Below, one piece after another: positions 31,315-40,940 of a stretch of DNA of 64,000 nt. The stretch comes from a virus: the IMG/VR virus record IMGVR_UViG_3300020054_000008, positions 78,680 to 142,679 of that record; one strand, given 5' to 3'. The position numbers were made by a program, and so were the translations under genes. Each line of letters starts with the position of its first letter. Position 1 is the stretch's first letter. Under the pieces are notes generated by a model that worked only from the letters and a program-made list of their open reading frames with translations, was not told the DNA's origin and searched no databases.

Positions 31315-34300
31315 CTATCCTTCTGCTGATGCTAGCGCGGTGGTCATAACAGATTTATCTACCAAGACCTTGCCGACCTTGTCAGCATCCATGGTAACCT
31401 GTACATTAAGAGTAATATTTACCGGTTCGTTGGTAACGTTAAATTGGCCATCGCCTGTCCCGATCGCTTTCGCGAAATTATCAAGAGCTACTTTGGCGTT
31501 GAGTTCTCCAACGCTGTTTAGAGCAGTTATCGCAGCCTTTGCGTTATCCACCATCGCTGTGACGGCAGCGCCCATAGTTTCAGCTGGTCCCATTCCTTCC
31601 GAAGCAGTCGTCAACTCAGTGAGTGCTTGAGAGAAGTCGATAAGACCCTTGGTCATCTTACCCGCTGTGTCAAGTGTGGTCAAAGCCGCTTCATTAAGCG
31701 TCATCGATTCGAGTGTGGTGAACAGGGTCGCAATGCTATTCTCTCCAGTGAGAGAGCTGACCATACCCTGGACGACATTCTTAACAAGGCCACCGACAGA
31801 AGATCCTTCAGGAACCTGCATGCCCGACAACTTCGATACTGTATCGGCAAAAGAACCAACAGCGGCCATGGCTTTGGAGACAACATCAACTTTCTTCAAC
31901 GCCAGTTCCACAGCGGCATCATCACCTAGACCCGCCGCGGCGTCAAGTACAGCATTGATGAGCTTCGGCATCTCGTTCTTGACAGAATTAACGATGGTTG
32001 TTATCATCTTTGCCATTTGTCCTATTCTCGTAGCCAAATCATCACCACCGAACCAGCTATCATCTTTAGGTATGAGCTTGGAGACGTCTCCAATAGCTTT
32101 GGCGAAATTCCCAACCGCTGCCATAGCATCGACAACAACCTTCATCCTTGGGCCGGCCTTCTCTGGATCTCCGACTAAGTTAGCCATCACAATAAGAGTT
32201 AAAAGCATATCGGGTAGAGTATCTTTAATCGCGTCTAAAAGCTTGATTATACCGTCAACGATTGCTCCCATTGTTTTCGCGACGTCCTTGCCGAACATGC
32301 CACTCGATATTTCCGAGAGCGCCTGGAGCGGTGTCATCAATGCAGACGCGAGTTCAGCGACGGCACCAAGAGCACCAGCGATGACTTCCACTTTCTTTTC
32401 AGAGCCGTCAGGAAGTACCCCTGCGAGAAATACGAGGGTAACCATGATCGTCACGAGCGAATCAGTAATCTTCCCAAGAAGATCGCCGATTGAAGTGAAT
32501 ATTTCCGACATAGATGGTCCACCCATCAACTGCGATACAACACCCAGCTTCGCTGCATCGAGCCCGATACCCGCAAGAGACTGCATCACTTCGGCGACTT
32601 TGGCAATAACGTTTATTCTCTTGGCGACGTCATCAACGTTCGGTATCTCCAGAGACATGAGAGCGCTTATCATACGCTTGATATCACCCATCGCACCAAC
32701 GAAGAAGTCGGCGGCAACCTTAAATCCGCCCGCCAGAATTGGAGCAAAAATTCCAATTGCCGCGAAGGCCACACCGAGACCGGCCATACCTGCTATTATT
32801 CCGACCATGACTATAATCGCCCCAATAGCTGGCCCGATTATCGGTAGGCTGTCAGATATCTTCTTGAACGTAGGCAGAAGCTCTTGCAGGGCTTTCCCAA
32901 ATATCAGTACACCTGCTGTGAACAGTAGCGCTGCGGCGACCATACCGACTATCATTATTGGTACTGCTGTCACGAATGATCCAAAGAGCATACCGACAGC
33001 GCCAAGAGCAATAGTAGCCATTAGAGTCAGCGCCAGCATCCCAAGTATTTTAACAAAGTCTACAAACGGAATAGCCTTCAATACTTCGTATGCTATTCTG
33101 ATCCCTGCCGCAAAAGCGACTACAGACACAGTAAAGAACAACGCACCGACAAGCATCATGAGACCGGCGGTTGTAATCGTTGTCGGTTCCATCATGAGTG
33201 CGGCAAACACAAAGGGGACCATAGCTGCTATCGCTATTGCTAGGGCTAAAAATACCTTGAGCAAGCCTGTGAAGGGCACATCTTTTAATATAGCATAGGC
33301 TAATGCGATGGCTCCTGCAAACAAGACTAGAGAAATCCCTGCGAAGGCGGCGAGTATTGTAAGGTTAAATCCGGCTTTGACGACGTCTTTAGGGCTTATC
33401 TCTCCGATCTTTTCAATCATGCTTTTTAAGCCCTCAAAGAAACCGCCACCCTCTTTCTTCATGGCGTCGCCGCCTTCTTTCTCTAGGCCTGCTCCTACCT
33501 TACCACCCAAGTCGCCAGTGAAAAAGCCAACAATCTTCGCGACAATGGCTGCGCCGGCAGCTTCTATCAAACCAGCGACAACAGCTTTCGCAACATTGAA
33601 TGCAACAATACCAGCCATGACCTTGAAGATCAATGGCCCGAATCTATCCATCACTGCCCAGAACATGTTTTGTAGGCCTTCCCAAATCGGCGGCCATGCA
33701 TCTTGAAGCGCTGGTCCAATCTTGGCGAATGCGTCAGCAAACGCACCGCCGATGCCGGTAGATAGGCCGTCAGATGCGCCATCAAGTCCTCCGGGGTCGG
33801 ATAAGAAGCTGGCAACACTATTCATAAGATCACCGAGCTTCGTGGCGAGGAATGGGATCAAGTCTGCTAGCGCATCACCAATAACACGAATGATATTCTC
33901 AAAAAACTTGCTGAAGGCACTGGCACCTTCTGCACCGGCTCCGCCTGTTATATAGTCATAGACATCCCCGAATACATCTTTTATAAGATCAACTATGCTA
34001 TAATCGCCGCCACCAGAAATAGAATCAGAGAACTTTTGGAAATATCCTGTCAGCTTATCGAAAAGTCCTTTTAAGGCTTCTGCATTAAAGATCTTCTTGA
34101 CAGCATCAAAGAGGCCGAGTTTACCCATCAAATCAGCAAACATCCCGCCGAGCTTCTTGCCGAAGTCCATAACAACCTTGAAAGCTTTCTTGATCTCCAT
34201 TATGGATTCTTTATACTCTTTATTCTGAGCGAACCCCCGGCTGAAACCTTTTGCGAATGCATCAAAGAAGCCGTCGACACCCTGACCACTATGAACTAGT

Positions 34301-35733
34301 TTCTGGATTGATTTCGAGAGCTCAAGCATGACTTCTTTTTCAGACATCTTGTTGGCTTCGGATTCTTCAGCTGCCGCCTCCATGTCTTCATAAGCAACGC
34401 CCATGTTTTCTGTGGCTAGCGCATTCTCCATAGCAGAAACGGACAGACCCATCTGTTCAGCCATTAGCTTCTTTTCTGCTCTTGACATGTCGTCGACGGA
34501 TTTACCGGCAGCATGGAATGCTTCACGCATCTTGTCAATACGCTCAGCTGGGTTTTGCGCGTTCATCATTTCCATAGTGTCAAGCTGGAGACCGAACGCT
34601 TGGTTCAGCTGTGCTACGGAGCCGGCGGCAGATTCAAAATCATCGAACTTATCAATAACTCCCTGTAGGTCTTTTGCTTCCATACCAAGCTTAGCCATGT
34701 AGGTAGCAGTAGCAGCAAGTTCTTTCTTGCTCATGTTACCGAAGTTTGCAACATCTTCAGTAAGAGCAGACATGTTTTTACCGATCGTCTTGGCAGAAAC
34801 GCCAAACTTGTTACCCATCTGGATAGCCATTGAACCCATCTCAACGAGCTCAGTCCCTACATCCTTACCGGTATTGTGGGCCTTTCTTGCCATTTCAGCA
34901 AGGGCTTCATTGGTCATGCCAAGACCCTTGTTCATCATGACCATCTTGTCAGCCGCGCCGGCGATCTGATCTTTCAGCATTGAGAATTGAGGGCCTGCGG
35001 CTTTTGCTATCTCACCAACCGCCTTTAGCATGGCAGCGGCACCACCTGAGCCATATCCAAAAACTTGGCTTACGCTTAGACCAGATTGCGCTAAAGCCGA
35101 TGACGAAGAGCGTAAGTTGTCAAACCCTTCCATAACGGCGGCGCCTTCGCCTTTCGACAAGTCGCCCATCTCGCCTTTAAGCTCTTCCATGGCTTGGCGA
35201 AGCTCATTGACTCCGCCGGTTGTAGATGCAGCAGCTTTCGTGAACTCGCCCAAGACCTGAAACGGAATACCGACTATAGACTTACCGACGTTGAATAGGC
35301 CACCAACAACGCTACCGATCCCGCCAGAGATCATACTGAACATCCCTGGCAGACGGCTGAATGTCTTCATCATTCCAGATGCAGCACCAACAGCTGCGGC
35401 TTTCATCGGTGTAAACTTACTTAGTATATTACCGAGAGTGTCCCCGAGACCGCCGGTAGACTTCTGGCCGTCTTGGCCCATCTTGTCTAGGGCACCACCA
35501 GCCTTTGAAGCTTCCTCAGCAGCAGAGCTAAGTGTTGAAGATAGACCAGCTATTCTGTCTTCTAGACCGTCGAGATCTTGACACTCCATCGCTTTGCACA
35601 GCTCTTTAGCAAGCTGCGCCTGGCCGCCTATCTGCTTAGATAGAGCGTCCATCTGCTTAGCACGGTCAGCCAGAACTTTGTTGATCTGCTGATTAATCTG
35701 TAGTTGAGTTTGTAATTCTTTTGAATCAGCCAT
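31315..35733 (-). CDS. tail tape measure protein
   Basis: 1472 aa, the longest gene of the window, as expected for the ruler that sets tail length. The N-terminus is a coiled coil (QLQINQQINKVLADRAKQMDALSKQ...), followed by Gly/Ala/Met-rich helices and a dense series of hydrophobic, membrane-like segments (about residues 650-1010, e.g. ILAAFAGISLVLFAGAIALAYAIL). Further coiled Ala/Lys/Val helices fill the C-terminus. By the common rule of about 1.5 angstrom per residue the tail would be near 220 nm if the whole protein were extended; this is an estimate. It follows tube and chaperone genes, the canonical order. Confidence 0.9.
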   Translation of the reverse strand: MADSKELQTQLQINQQINKVLADRAKQMDALSKQIGGQAQLAKELCKAMECQDLDGLEDRIAGLSSTLSSAAEEASKAGGALDKMGQDGQKSTGGLGDTLGNILSKFTPMKAAAVGAASGMMKTFSRLPGMFSMISGGIGSVVGGLFNVGKSIVGIPFQVLGEFTKAAASTTGGVNELRQAMEELKGEMGDLSKGEGAAVMEGFDNLRSSSSALAQSGLSVSQVFGYGSGGAAAMLKAVGEIAKAAGPQFSMLKDQIAGAADKMVMMNKGLGMTNEALAEMARKAHNTGKDVGTELVEMGSMAIQMGNKFGVSAKTIGKNMSALTEDVANFGNMSKKELAATATYMAKLGMEAKDLQGVIDKFDDFESAAGSVAQLNQAFGLQLDTMEMMNAQNPAERIDKMREAFHAAGKSVDDMSRAEKKLMAEQMGLSVSAMENALATENMGVAYEDMEAAAEESEANKMSEKEVMLELSKSIQKLVHSGQGVDGFFDAFAKGFSRGFAQNKEYKESIMEIKKAFKVVMDFGKKLGGMFADLMGKLGLFDAVKKIFNAEALKGLFDKLTGYFQKFSDSISGGGDYSIVDLIKDVFGDVYDYITGGAGAEGASAFSKFFENIIRVIGDALADLIPFLATKLGDLMNSVASFLSDPGGLDGASDGLSTGIGGAFADAFAKIGPALQDAWPPIWEGLQNMFWAVMDRFGPLIFKVMAGIVAFNVAKAVVAGLIEAAGAAIVAKIVGFFTGDLGGKVGAGLEKEGGDAMKKEGGGFFEGLKSMIEKIGEISPKDVVKAGFNLTILAAFAGISLVLFAGAIALAYAILKDVPFTGLLKVFLALAIAIAAMVPFVFAALMMEPTTITTAGLMMLVGALFFTVSVVAFAAGIRIAYEVLKAIPFVDFVKILGMLALTLMATIALGAVGMLFGSFVTAVPIMIVGMVAAALLFTAGVLIFGKALQELLPTFKKISDSLPIIGPAIGAIIVMVGIIAGMAGLGVAFAAIGIFAPILAGGFKVAADFFVGAMGDIKRMISALMSLEIPNVDDVAKRINVIAKVAEVMQSLAGIGLDAAKLGVVSQLMGGPSMSEIFTSIGDLLGKITDSLVTIMVTLVFLAGVLPDGSEKKVEVIAGALGAVAELASALMTPLQALSEISSGMFGKDVAKTMGAIVDGIIKLLDAIKDTLPDMLLTLIVMANLVGDPEKAGPRMKVVVDAMAAVGNFAKAIGDVSKLIPKDDSWFGGDDLATRIGQMAKMITTIVNSVKNEMPKLINAVLDAAAGLGDDAAVELALKKVDVVSKAMAAVGSFADTVSKLSGMQVPEGSSVGGLVKNVVQGMVSSLTGENSIATLFTTLESMTLNEAALTTLDTAGKMTKGLIDFSQALTELTTASEGMGPAETMGAAVTAMVDNAKAAITALNSVGELNAKVALDNFAKAIGTGDGQFNVTNEPVNITLNVQVTMDADKVGKVLVDKSVMTTALASAEG

Positions 35734-35771
35734 GCTATGCTCTTACACTTCTCGTTAACGCTACCTTACCA

Positions 35772-35779
35772 TTAAATAT
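35772..35779 (-). promoter_or_regulatory. ATATTTAA octamer upstream of the tape measure gene
   Basis: Minus strand GTTATATTTAA, the same 11 bases as upstream of the 10534 gene, 38 nt before ATG 35733. Candidate phage late-promoter element; see the separate finding. Confidence 0.35.
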
Positions 35780-35809
35780 AACGAACGAGAATCTGCGCCC
35801 TTTATTTGA

Positions 35810-36055
35810 TCATAGGGGCCAAACATAACCTGTCTTTTTACGTAGGGCCCTAGAGGCGGCCCTCTTCCTCTCTAGAAGTGGTATGACATCCTTCATCTCA
35901 CCAGACTGTAGGGCTACATAAAAGCGCCGGGACTCTGATAGAACTTTCGCAAAAAGGTTCACAGCATCTTTGTTACCCTTTAGCTTGATTTCTGATATCT
36001 CACCCTTGACGTAAAGAGCACAATCTCTGAGAAATGTATCGTTAACACTTTGCAT
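35810..36055 (-). CDS. small protein between chaperone and tape measure, 81 aa
   Basis: Unrecognised basic helical protein ending in RKRAASRALRKKTGYVWPL. The frame is open from GTG 36064, but ATG 36055 has GAGG at 8 nt and is the better start. Lying between the tail-assembly gene pair and the tape measure, it is probably another tail assembly factor; this is inference from position. Confidence 0.6.
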   Translation of the reverse strand: MQSVNDTFLRDCALYVKGEISEIKLKGNKDAVNLFAKVLSESRRFYVALQSGEMKDVIPLLERKRAASRALRKKTGYVWPL

Positions 36056-36072
36056 ATCATTCACCTCATTCT

Positions 36073-36080
36073 ATAACTAT
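36073..36080 (-). promoter_or_regulatory. ATAGTTAT octamer
   Basis: Seven of eight match to ATAGTTAA, overlapping the TAG stop of the preceding gene, 17 nt before ATG 36055. May be chance because the stop codon contributes three of the bases. Confidence 0.25.
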
Positions 36081-36280
36081 GTAAATCTACGCAATTTTGA
36101 CGGTACTTGTGACCTGTGACGACTCATTAGAGCGCGAGTCTCAGGATCATTCTGGTGAGCGGCTCGAGAACCAGCATCACCCGCTCGCTTAAGTTCTTTG
36201 TTCAGCCTCGTTATCATCCATATTCGAACCCAAATAGGAATGTTATAGGCTTCAACATACGTGAAGCCCATATAATACAT
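36077..36280 (-). CDS. C-terminal extension of the tail-assembly protein, probably made by frameshift
   Basis: From ATG 36280 this would be a 67-aa protein (MYYMGFTYVEAYNIPIWVRIW...), but no ribosome site precedes that ATG. The frame is open upstream for 17 more codons (GLTSENKEVYLEQIFNL) into the end of the gp26-like gene, up to a run of seven T (36338-36332). Reading with the extension gives one continuous helical domain, which fits better than an internal start. So I interpret it as the downstream part of a frameshift fusion (275+17+67 residues, about 359), the usual arrangement of tail-assembly chaperone genes between tube and tape measure. Confidence 0.65.
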   Translation of the reverse strand: MYYMGFTYVEAYNIPIWVRIWMITRLNKELKRAGDAGSRAAHQNDPETRALMSRHRSQVPSKLRRFT

Positions 36281-36317
36281 AAGATTAAAGATCTGCTCTA
36301 GATAGACTTCTTTATTC

Positions 36318-37157
36318 TCACTCGTCAGGCCAAAAAAACGCGGCGCCTAAAGGCAGCCTCACCTCCGAATGTTCAAGGCATGAAGGACAATCCATCCAGG
36401 ACTTCATCTCAATGCCAGGCTCGTTGTTGTCGATAAACTTCCGCAAGAATAACGAATCACGAGCTGGGAGGTTATTAACCATCATATCGAGCTTTGTCTT
36501 ATCATTAATACCGTTTGCTGAAACAATGGCGTACTTTAAACGTTGTGTAACAAGATTCTCTGCTCTTTGACCTTGTTTCTTACGACGTTCGGAGATCGTC
36601 ATAATCTCCTGCTCATCGTGACCTGTTAGAAGCTTGAACCTAATCTTAGCCTTAGTAACTGGTAGCGTAGTCTCGAAAACATTTTGACCTTCAGCAATAG
36701 GATCTAGATCAAGAGTCTTAATAGGCAGCTCACCTAAATTGAAGGAATGTTTTGATCTCTCGCTGCACGCAGGGCAATCAACTTCCACCTTATACTCTGC
36801 GCCGTAGCCCGTCACTCTAAGCGCAACCATCAAAGCGTTTCTGTCACCTGCCAAAAGTGTGTCAGGATCAACTCTTTTGTCGATCATACATGACTTAATC
36901 AGATGGCTAATCACAGTACCTTTCTTAATCAGCGCCTTTGAGGTGAGAATATCCTCTTCTCTAGCAGTCATTGCTCTAATCTCAACCGTCTCTTTTCCGT
37001 GAAGCGGATGATCTTGGTCATAGCACTTACCGCCAGACGGGAGCGGAACGGTCTCAACGGGGACTTCAAACCCAAAATCGTCTCTCATGACGTTATGGGT
37101 AGGCATATGTTCCTTCATGGAACCAAAGATTTCGCTTCTTTCATTTTCGTTTGACAT
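36318..37157 (-). CDS. T4 gp26-like baseplate/tail assembly protein with two zinc knuckles
   Basis: 279 aa. VPLPSGGKCY (37-46) and the two CxxC pairs, CPACSERSKH (about 131-140) and CPSCLEHSEV (about 257-266), match the T4 gp26-type baseplate hub assembly family found in large myophages. The middle has HDEQEIMTISERRKKQG. ATG 37157 follows CCGGAG. The gene ends with TTTTTTTGG before its last codons; a +1 or -2 slip there would replace the last four residues by a longer tail (see 36077-36280). Position between tube and tape measure suggests the tail-assembly chaperone role. Confidence 0.7.
   Translation of the reverse strand: MSNENERSEIFGSMKEHMPTHNVMRDDFGFEVPVETVPLPSGGKCYDQDHPLHGKETVEIRAMTAREEDILTSKALIKKGTVISHLIKSCMIDKRVDPDTLLAGDRNALMVALRVTGYGAEYKVEVDCPACSERSKHSFNLGELPIKTLDLDPIAEGQNVFETTLPVTKAKIRFKLLTGHDEQEIMTISERRKKQGQRAENLVTQRLKYAIVSANGINDKTKLDMMVNNLPARDSLFLRKFIDNNEPGIEMKSWMDCPSCLEHSEVRLPLGAAFFWPDE
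36332..36338 (-). promoter_or_regulatory. candidate programmed frameshift site (seven T)
   Basis: In the gp26-like frame this is GCG TTT TTT TGG. A +1 or -2 slip gives GGC CTG ACG and continues into the 36077-36280 frame. A -1 slip stops after two codons. The downstream frame has a TAG a few codons before the run, so any shift must occur within about 30 nt. Confidence 0.6.
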
Positions 37158-37253
37158 TTAATGCTCCGGTTATTCGTATTCGTACATACTACGTATTAAC
37201 ATCTTAAAGAAGTACGAAGTGTGTGTAAACGTTCACCTATAAAAATAAAACAA

Positions 37254-37280
37254 AAAAGCCCACCGTAAAGGAGGGCTTTT
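37254..37280 (-). terminator. Rho-independent terminator after the tail tube gene
   Basis: Stem AAAAGCCC/GGGCTTTT (37254-37261 with 37273-37280), 11-nt loop, then TTG on the minus strand, within a T-run. It lies 40 nt beyond the tube stop. The 166-nt gap 37158-37322 otherwise holds only the gp26-like leader. Confidence 0.75.
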
Positions 37281-37322
37281 CGTAAGCCGAAGCTTAGCAA
37301 ACAATCTGAGACTAGATGTTTA

Positions 37323-37811
37323 TTAGTACTGAAGGACGCAGTTATCGAAACGGATCGTAAGAGCGATTTCTGCAGGATCTTCTGAGCCGTAATCCAAGTC
37401 ACCAAAACCGGCAGACGTTAGGAAACAACCCTTCATGTCCCAAAGCTCTACGACTGTCCCGACAGGGTCAAGAAGCTTAAGCTGACAATCTCTCTTGTAG
37501 AAATCCGCGTAACCACCACGTCCAGAAACAGATTCGTAATGAGTACGGACCCATTCCATAACTTGTTGCGCACCTGACGGAGCGATTGGATCGTGAAGGG
37601 TCACTGAAACTGCGTCAAACTTCGTCTTACCAGCGATATACCTTTGACCGTTCATATATGGAATTTCGATCTCGGCAGTGTTCATGGTAGGACGGGCAGC
37701 CGTCTTAATAAGAAATGCGTCAATACCCTCAATAGCGAACACCCACCGAAACTTTCTTTTCGGCTCAAACTTGTTCGGCAGCATGTCGGTAACTGATAGT
37801 GTCTCTGGCAT
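37323..37811 (-). CDS. tail tube protein (gp19-like)
   Basis: 162 aa, the length of T4 gp19 (163 aa). The order of strands (KFRWVFAIEGID, EIEIPYMNGQRYIAG, FDAVSVTLHDPI, CQLKLLDPVGTVVELWDMKGCF, AEIALTIRFDNC) is that of the myophage tube fold whose hexamer rings stack into the inner tube. AAGGAG precedes ATG 37811 with a 9-nt gap. It is followed by a terminator and preceded by an ATAGTTAG octamer, so it can be expressed as a separate abundant message. Confidence 0.9.
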   Translation of the reverse strand: MPETLSVTDMLPNKFEPKRKFRWVFAIEGIDAFLIKTAARPTMNTAEIEIPYMNGQRYIAGKTKFDAVSVTLHDPIAPSGAQQVMEWVRTHYESVSGRGGYADFYKRDCQLKLLDPVGTVVELWDMKGCFLTSAGFGDLDYGSEDPAEIALTIRFDNCVLQY

Positions 37812-37832
37812 CTTTGTTACTCCTTGTTATTA

Positions 37833-37840
37833 CTAACTAT
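37833..37840 (-). promoter_or_regulatory. ATAGTTAG octamer upstream of the tube gene
   Basis: In context CGATATAGTTAGTAATAAC, 21 nt before ATG 37811; 7/8 match to the exact copies at sheath 1 and portal. Confidence 0.4.
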
Positions 37841-37852
37841 ATCGTTCTCAGA

Positions 37853-40800
37853 TTATATGTCCAAACCAGCGTTCGTTACAACAAAGTCGAGTGAGATAAA
37901 CTCGACAGAACGTACTGGCTGCAAGAAGATCTTACCTCTTACAGTGTTGTTTTCGATATCAGCTTGAGTAGTCGTTGTGGTATCGATCTGAACCTTGAAC
38001 CGCTCAAGGCCTTGTTGCTGTTGAATTCTAGTTAAGACCGGAGTAACCGCTGCTGAGAACCTTGCCAGCGTGGACTCCCTGTTTGGCTCGAACAAGAATG
38101 TATCGCCAATCTTTCTAACTTGCCGACGGATATCAATCAAGAGTCGTCGTACGTTAACTCTGTCTAGAGCACTTTGGGCGGCTAGAAGAGTCTTTTGTCC
38201 GAACACGACAACCTCTGGTGATTGTGGGAACGACGTAATCGGGTTGATGTCTACTTCGTAGAGAGTATCAAGATTTGTTCTGTTCAACTTGACCTGTGTC
38301 TCTACTACGTTCTTCAGAGCGCCGCGGGTGAAGCCGGCGGGGGCGTACCATGGGAAGGCAACTTGGTCATTTAGACCGAAAGCCCCAAGAACCGCTACAC
38401 TTGGTGGAGCAGAAGAAGCAGCACCTGATGTTTGATCTGTCATTACAACATCGGGGAAGTATGCAGCCGCGAAGCTTGAATCTAGATTTCTTGCCGCGAA
38501 AGTTGCTGCAGTGTTTGTAACACTGACATCTTGATCGGACCCGGAGACGATATTACCAAGAACGTCTTCAACCTCGATATCCATGATGTACATTGCATCA
38601 AATCTATTCTCGACGGTTGTGATCGCGTAATCAGTAACTCCGCTGTGACGAATGCCTGGAATCGCCAACAACTGGATGTCTACGTCTGATCTCTCAGCCA
38701 TAACATCTAGAGCCTTCCTGTAAGCCGCCACAGTAGGTCCAGCAATGAGACCTTGGTTCTCATATGTCATTTCTCTTCTGACGGCTGGAGAGGTCATCTT
38801 GACCCTTTCTTCATTGAAGACGTCTAGACCGTCGAAGCCACCTTGAGCGATCATGGTGAACTTAAGGAACGGACGAGCAGTCGAGAGACCAAAGTCTTTC
38901 TCTACGCTAAGCAGTCGTGTAGATGACGACGAACTACCATCAATGTCATTCATTGTCGCCTCAGCGAGACCCTTCCTTCTGTAGGTAGCAGCGGCCCACT
39001 GTTGAGCATCGGCTTCGTCACTAGAATTGGTGATGACCTGAATTTTCTCAAGTGAGAACTTGTTGTTATTGAATCTATCACAATCGTAGATTGTTCCATC
39101 ATTATCAGCAACGCCAGGATTAGCTCCAACCATTGCTGCTTGGTTCACAACGTCCCAAGTCGGGAAGTACAATCCGTATGAATCGATTGAGGCGTCCAGT
39201 GTGGTCGAAGAGTTGGGCTGTGCCACACTCTGCAGCTTCTCGTGCTGGATACCCCAGTATAGGGATGAGTTAACTCTCTTTCTTGGCGCAAGACCTTGAG
39301 CGACAGTTCTTCTCATCGGAACCGGGGGCTGGACCAGCTGCGCGGCGACTTCAGCATCATCAAGAACGCTTGTGACATCATAAGCAGTTGGATCTGCGAA
39401 TATAGATGATCCAGACGTCACCAAGTGAGGTACTCCTCGGAAACCTACCGGTAAAGCAGTTGCAGGAAGTGTGCCACGCTCCATGTCTACTGACGGAGAT
39501 ACTCTGACGTAATTCGAAGCATTCGGATAACTTCCTTCTACAACAAGCTTCTGGCCACCAGCACGCTTGTCAAAATCGTAGAAGATATTGTAGTCACCAA
39601 TCACTCTAGCAATGTACCGTTCGTTATTAGGATCAAGGCTTAACTTAACAAACCGCTCCAAAACTTTCGGCTCAGCATCGGTATCGTAGAAATCTCTAAC
39701 GAGCAGATCGAACGTGCCGTACTTATTGTTTACGTTCGTTGACTTGACAATGTTCTCAACAGAGATCTTAACTCGGTGGTTACCAATCGCTCCATCATCA
39801 AGACAGTGAACGGTAAATAAGTCTTTGTTTTGACCACCGAATTCCTGTGAAATTATAGTCGGGAACTTTGCAGTCCGGAACCTGTCTGTAAAGGCTTCAA
39901 AGTTCGGCTTCGTTGTAGTCCCTGTGTTTCTGCCTGCTGAACCGGTCAGGAGGAATGCAATCTCTTCGTTCTTTATTGTGACACCCTCTTTAACACCGTC
40001 GAAAGACGCACTGTAGGTCGAGACCATCCGCAATGAGCCTGAGCATACCGCAAACGCGGGAGGAACGTTGAATTGAGCATACAGACAGTGACCTGCTAGC
40101 TCTGTCTTCGTAGGATCAGTGTTTAGAATGTTACCAAAGTAATTTGGAGCATCAACATCAAAAGACGCTGTAATGACAGTTGGATAGCTGTCAGTGTGAG
40201 TGTGACCATTCTGTAAAATCACGAACTCTTGGCGACCACCTCCGATGTTAACAGCACCAAGCGTTGAACCAGCATCTTGGGCCGCGCCGGTGCCGAACGC
40301 GAAATTTGCAGCGTAGTTGTTCGCAGTGGGTGCACCCAGCGGAAGGTTATTGGTGGTCTCGTATCTTGAAGAGCTCAACGCAAGGTTGACACCAGAGGGT
40401 GCCAGGAGAACACCTCTGAGAATCGGTTGTACAGCTTGAAGTCCAGCATCTGTGAACACATCGGAGCCATTTGATTGAGACATAATGACACCCAGGAAGT
40501 GCGCCCTACCAAGAGCTCCGGGGTTTATTGTAGTCGATCCAGCATAACCGTTCTTTCCGATAGCACCGTTTGTTTGGATAGTTTGCGACCCAACAACGAA
40601 CCCAGCGTTTGTTACTGCGCCGGTTGCGGTTCTCTTCTTTCCGTCACCAGCACCAAGGGTTCGAACGAAAGTTCCAGCATTTGCATAACTTAACCACTGT
40701 CTCATTGCCATCGGAGCGAAGAGCGTTGTCTCTACATCTCCGAACTCCGCGATGAAGTCGGCAAATGTTGCGACAGTGATCGGAACAAATGCTCTACCTT

Positions 40801-40915
40801 GCTTGGCGGTTCCGATTACACCAGCAGGAATTCCACTCGGTCCCGTTTGGGTTGGGCCAGAAAGATCAATCTCTCTAGTGGACACTCCCGGACTTTTAAA
40901 GGTAAGTTCAGCCAT
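37853..40915 (-). CDS. tail sheath protein, paralogue 1
   Basis: 1020 aa. Contractile sheath subunit. The N-terminus FKSPGVSTREIDLS with VIGTAKQGRAFVPI is the linker strand of myophage sheaths, and the C-terminal domain (about 850-1020: AFPWYAPAGFTRG, QSALDRVNVRRLLIDIRRQV, LEPVRS-like ending IFLQPVRSVEFISLDFVV) is the inner tube-facing core. Between them are large insertions, making it far longer than T4 gp18 (659 aa). Paired with a second sheath gene just upstream. ATG 40915 follows CAGGAG. Confidence 0.92.
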   Translation of the reverse strand: MAELTFKSPGVSTREIDLSGPTQTGPSGIPAGVIGTAKQGRAFVPITVATFADFIAEFGDVETTLFAPMAMRQWLSYANAGTFVRTLGAGDGKKRTATGAVTNAGFVVGSQTIQTNGAIGKNGYAGSTTINPGALGRAHFLGVIMSQSNGSDVFTDAGLQAVQPILRGVLLAPSGVNLALSSSRYETTNNLPLGAPTANNYAANFAFGTGAAQDAGSTLGAVNIGGGRQEFVILQNGHTHTDSYPTVITASFDVDAPNYFGNILNTDPTKTELAGHCLYAQFNVPPAFAVCSGSLRMVSTYSASFDGVKEGVTIKNEEIAFLLTGSAGRNTGTTTKPNFEAFTDRFRTAKFPTIISQEFGGQNKDLFTVHCLDDGAIGNHRVKISVENIVKSTNVNNKYGTFDLLVRDFYDTDAEPKVLERFVKLSLDPNNERYIARVIGDYNIFYDFDKRAGGQKLVVEGSYPNASNYVRVSPSVDMERGTLPATALPVGFRGVPHLVTSGSSIFADPTAYDVTSVLDDAEVAAQLVQPPVPMRRTVAQGLAPRKRVNSSLYWGIQHEKLQSVAQPNSSTTLDASIDSYGLYFPTWDVVNQAAMVGANPGVADNDGTIYDCDRFNNNKFSLEKIQVITNSSDEADAQQWAAATYRRKGLAEATMNDIDGSSSSSTRLLSVEKDFGLSTARPFLKFTMIAQGGFDGLDVFNEERVKMTSPAVRREMTYENQGLIAGPTVAAYRKALDVMAERSDVDIQLLAIPGIRHSGVTDYAITTVENRFDAMYIMDIEVEDVLGNIVSGSDQDVSVTNTAATFAARNLDSSFAAAYFPDVVMTDQTSGAASSAPPSVAVLGAFGLNDQVAFPWYAPAGFTRGALKNVVETQVKLNRTNLDTLYEVDINPITSFPQSPEVVVFGQKTLLAAQSALDRVNVRRLLIDIRRQVRKIGDTFLFEPNRESTLARFSAAVTPVLTRIQQQQGLERFKVQIDTTTTTQADIENNTVRGKIFLQPVRSVEFISLDFVVTNAGLDI

Positions 40916-40940
40916 TTCTGATAATCTCCTGTTTCATTTC

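Noticed and set aside
31649-33298. Long open frame on the plus strand (549 codons)
   Set aside because: It lies wholly opposite the tape-measure gene, has a biased Ala/Thr/Ser/Ile composition expected from the complement of an Ala/Gly/Met-rich gene, no ribosome site, and no other plus-strand gene supports it.
36332-36338. Classic -1 frameshift at the T-run
   Set aside because: The -1 frame gives TTG GCC TGA, a stop after two codons, so only +1 or -2 yields a long product.
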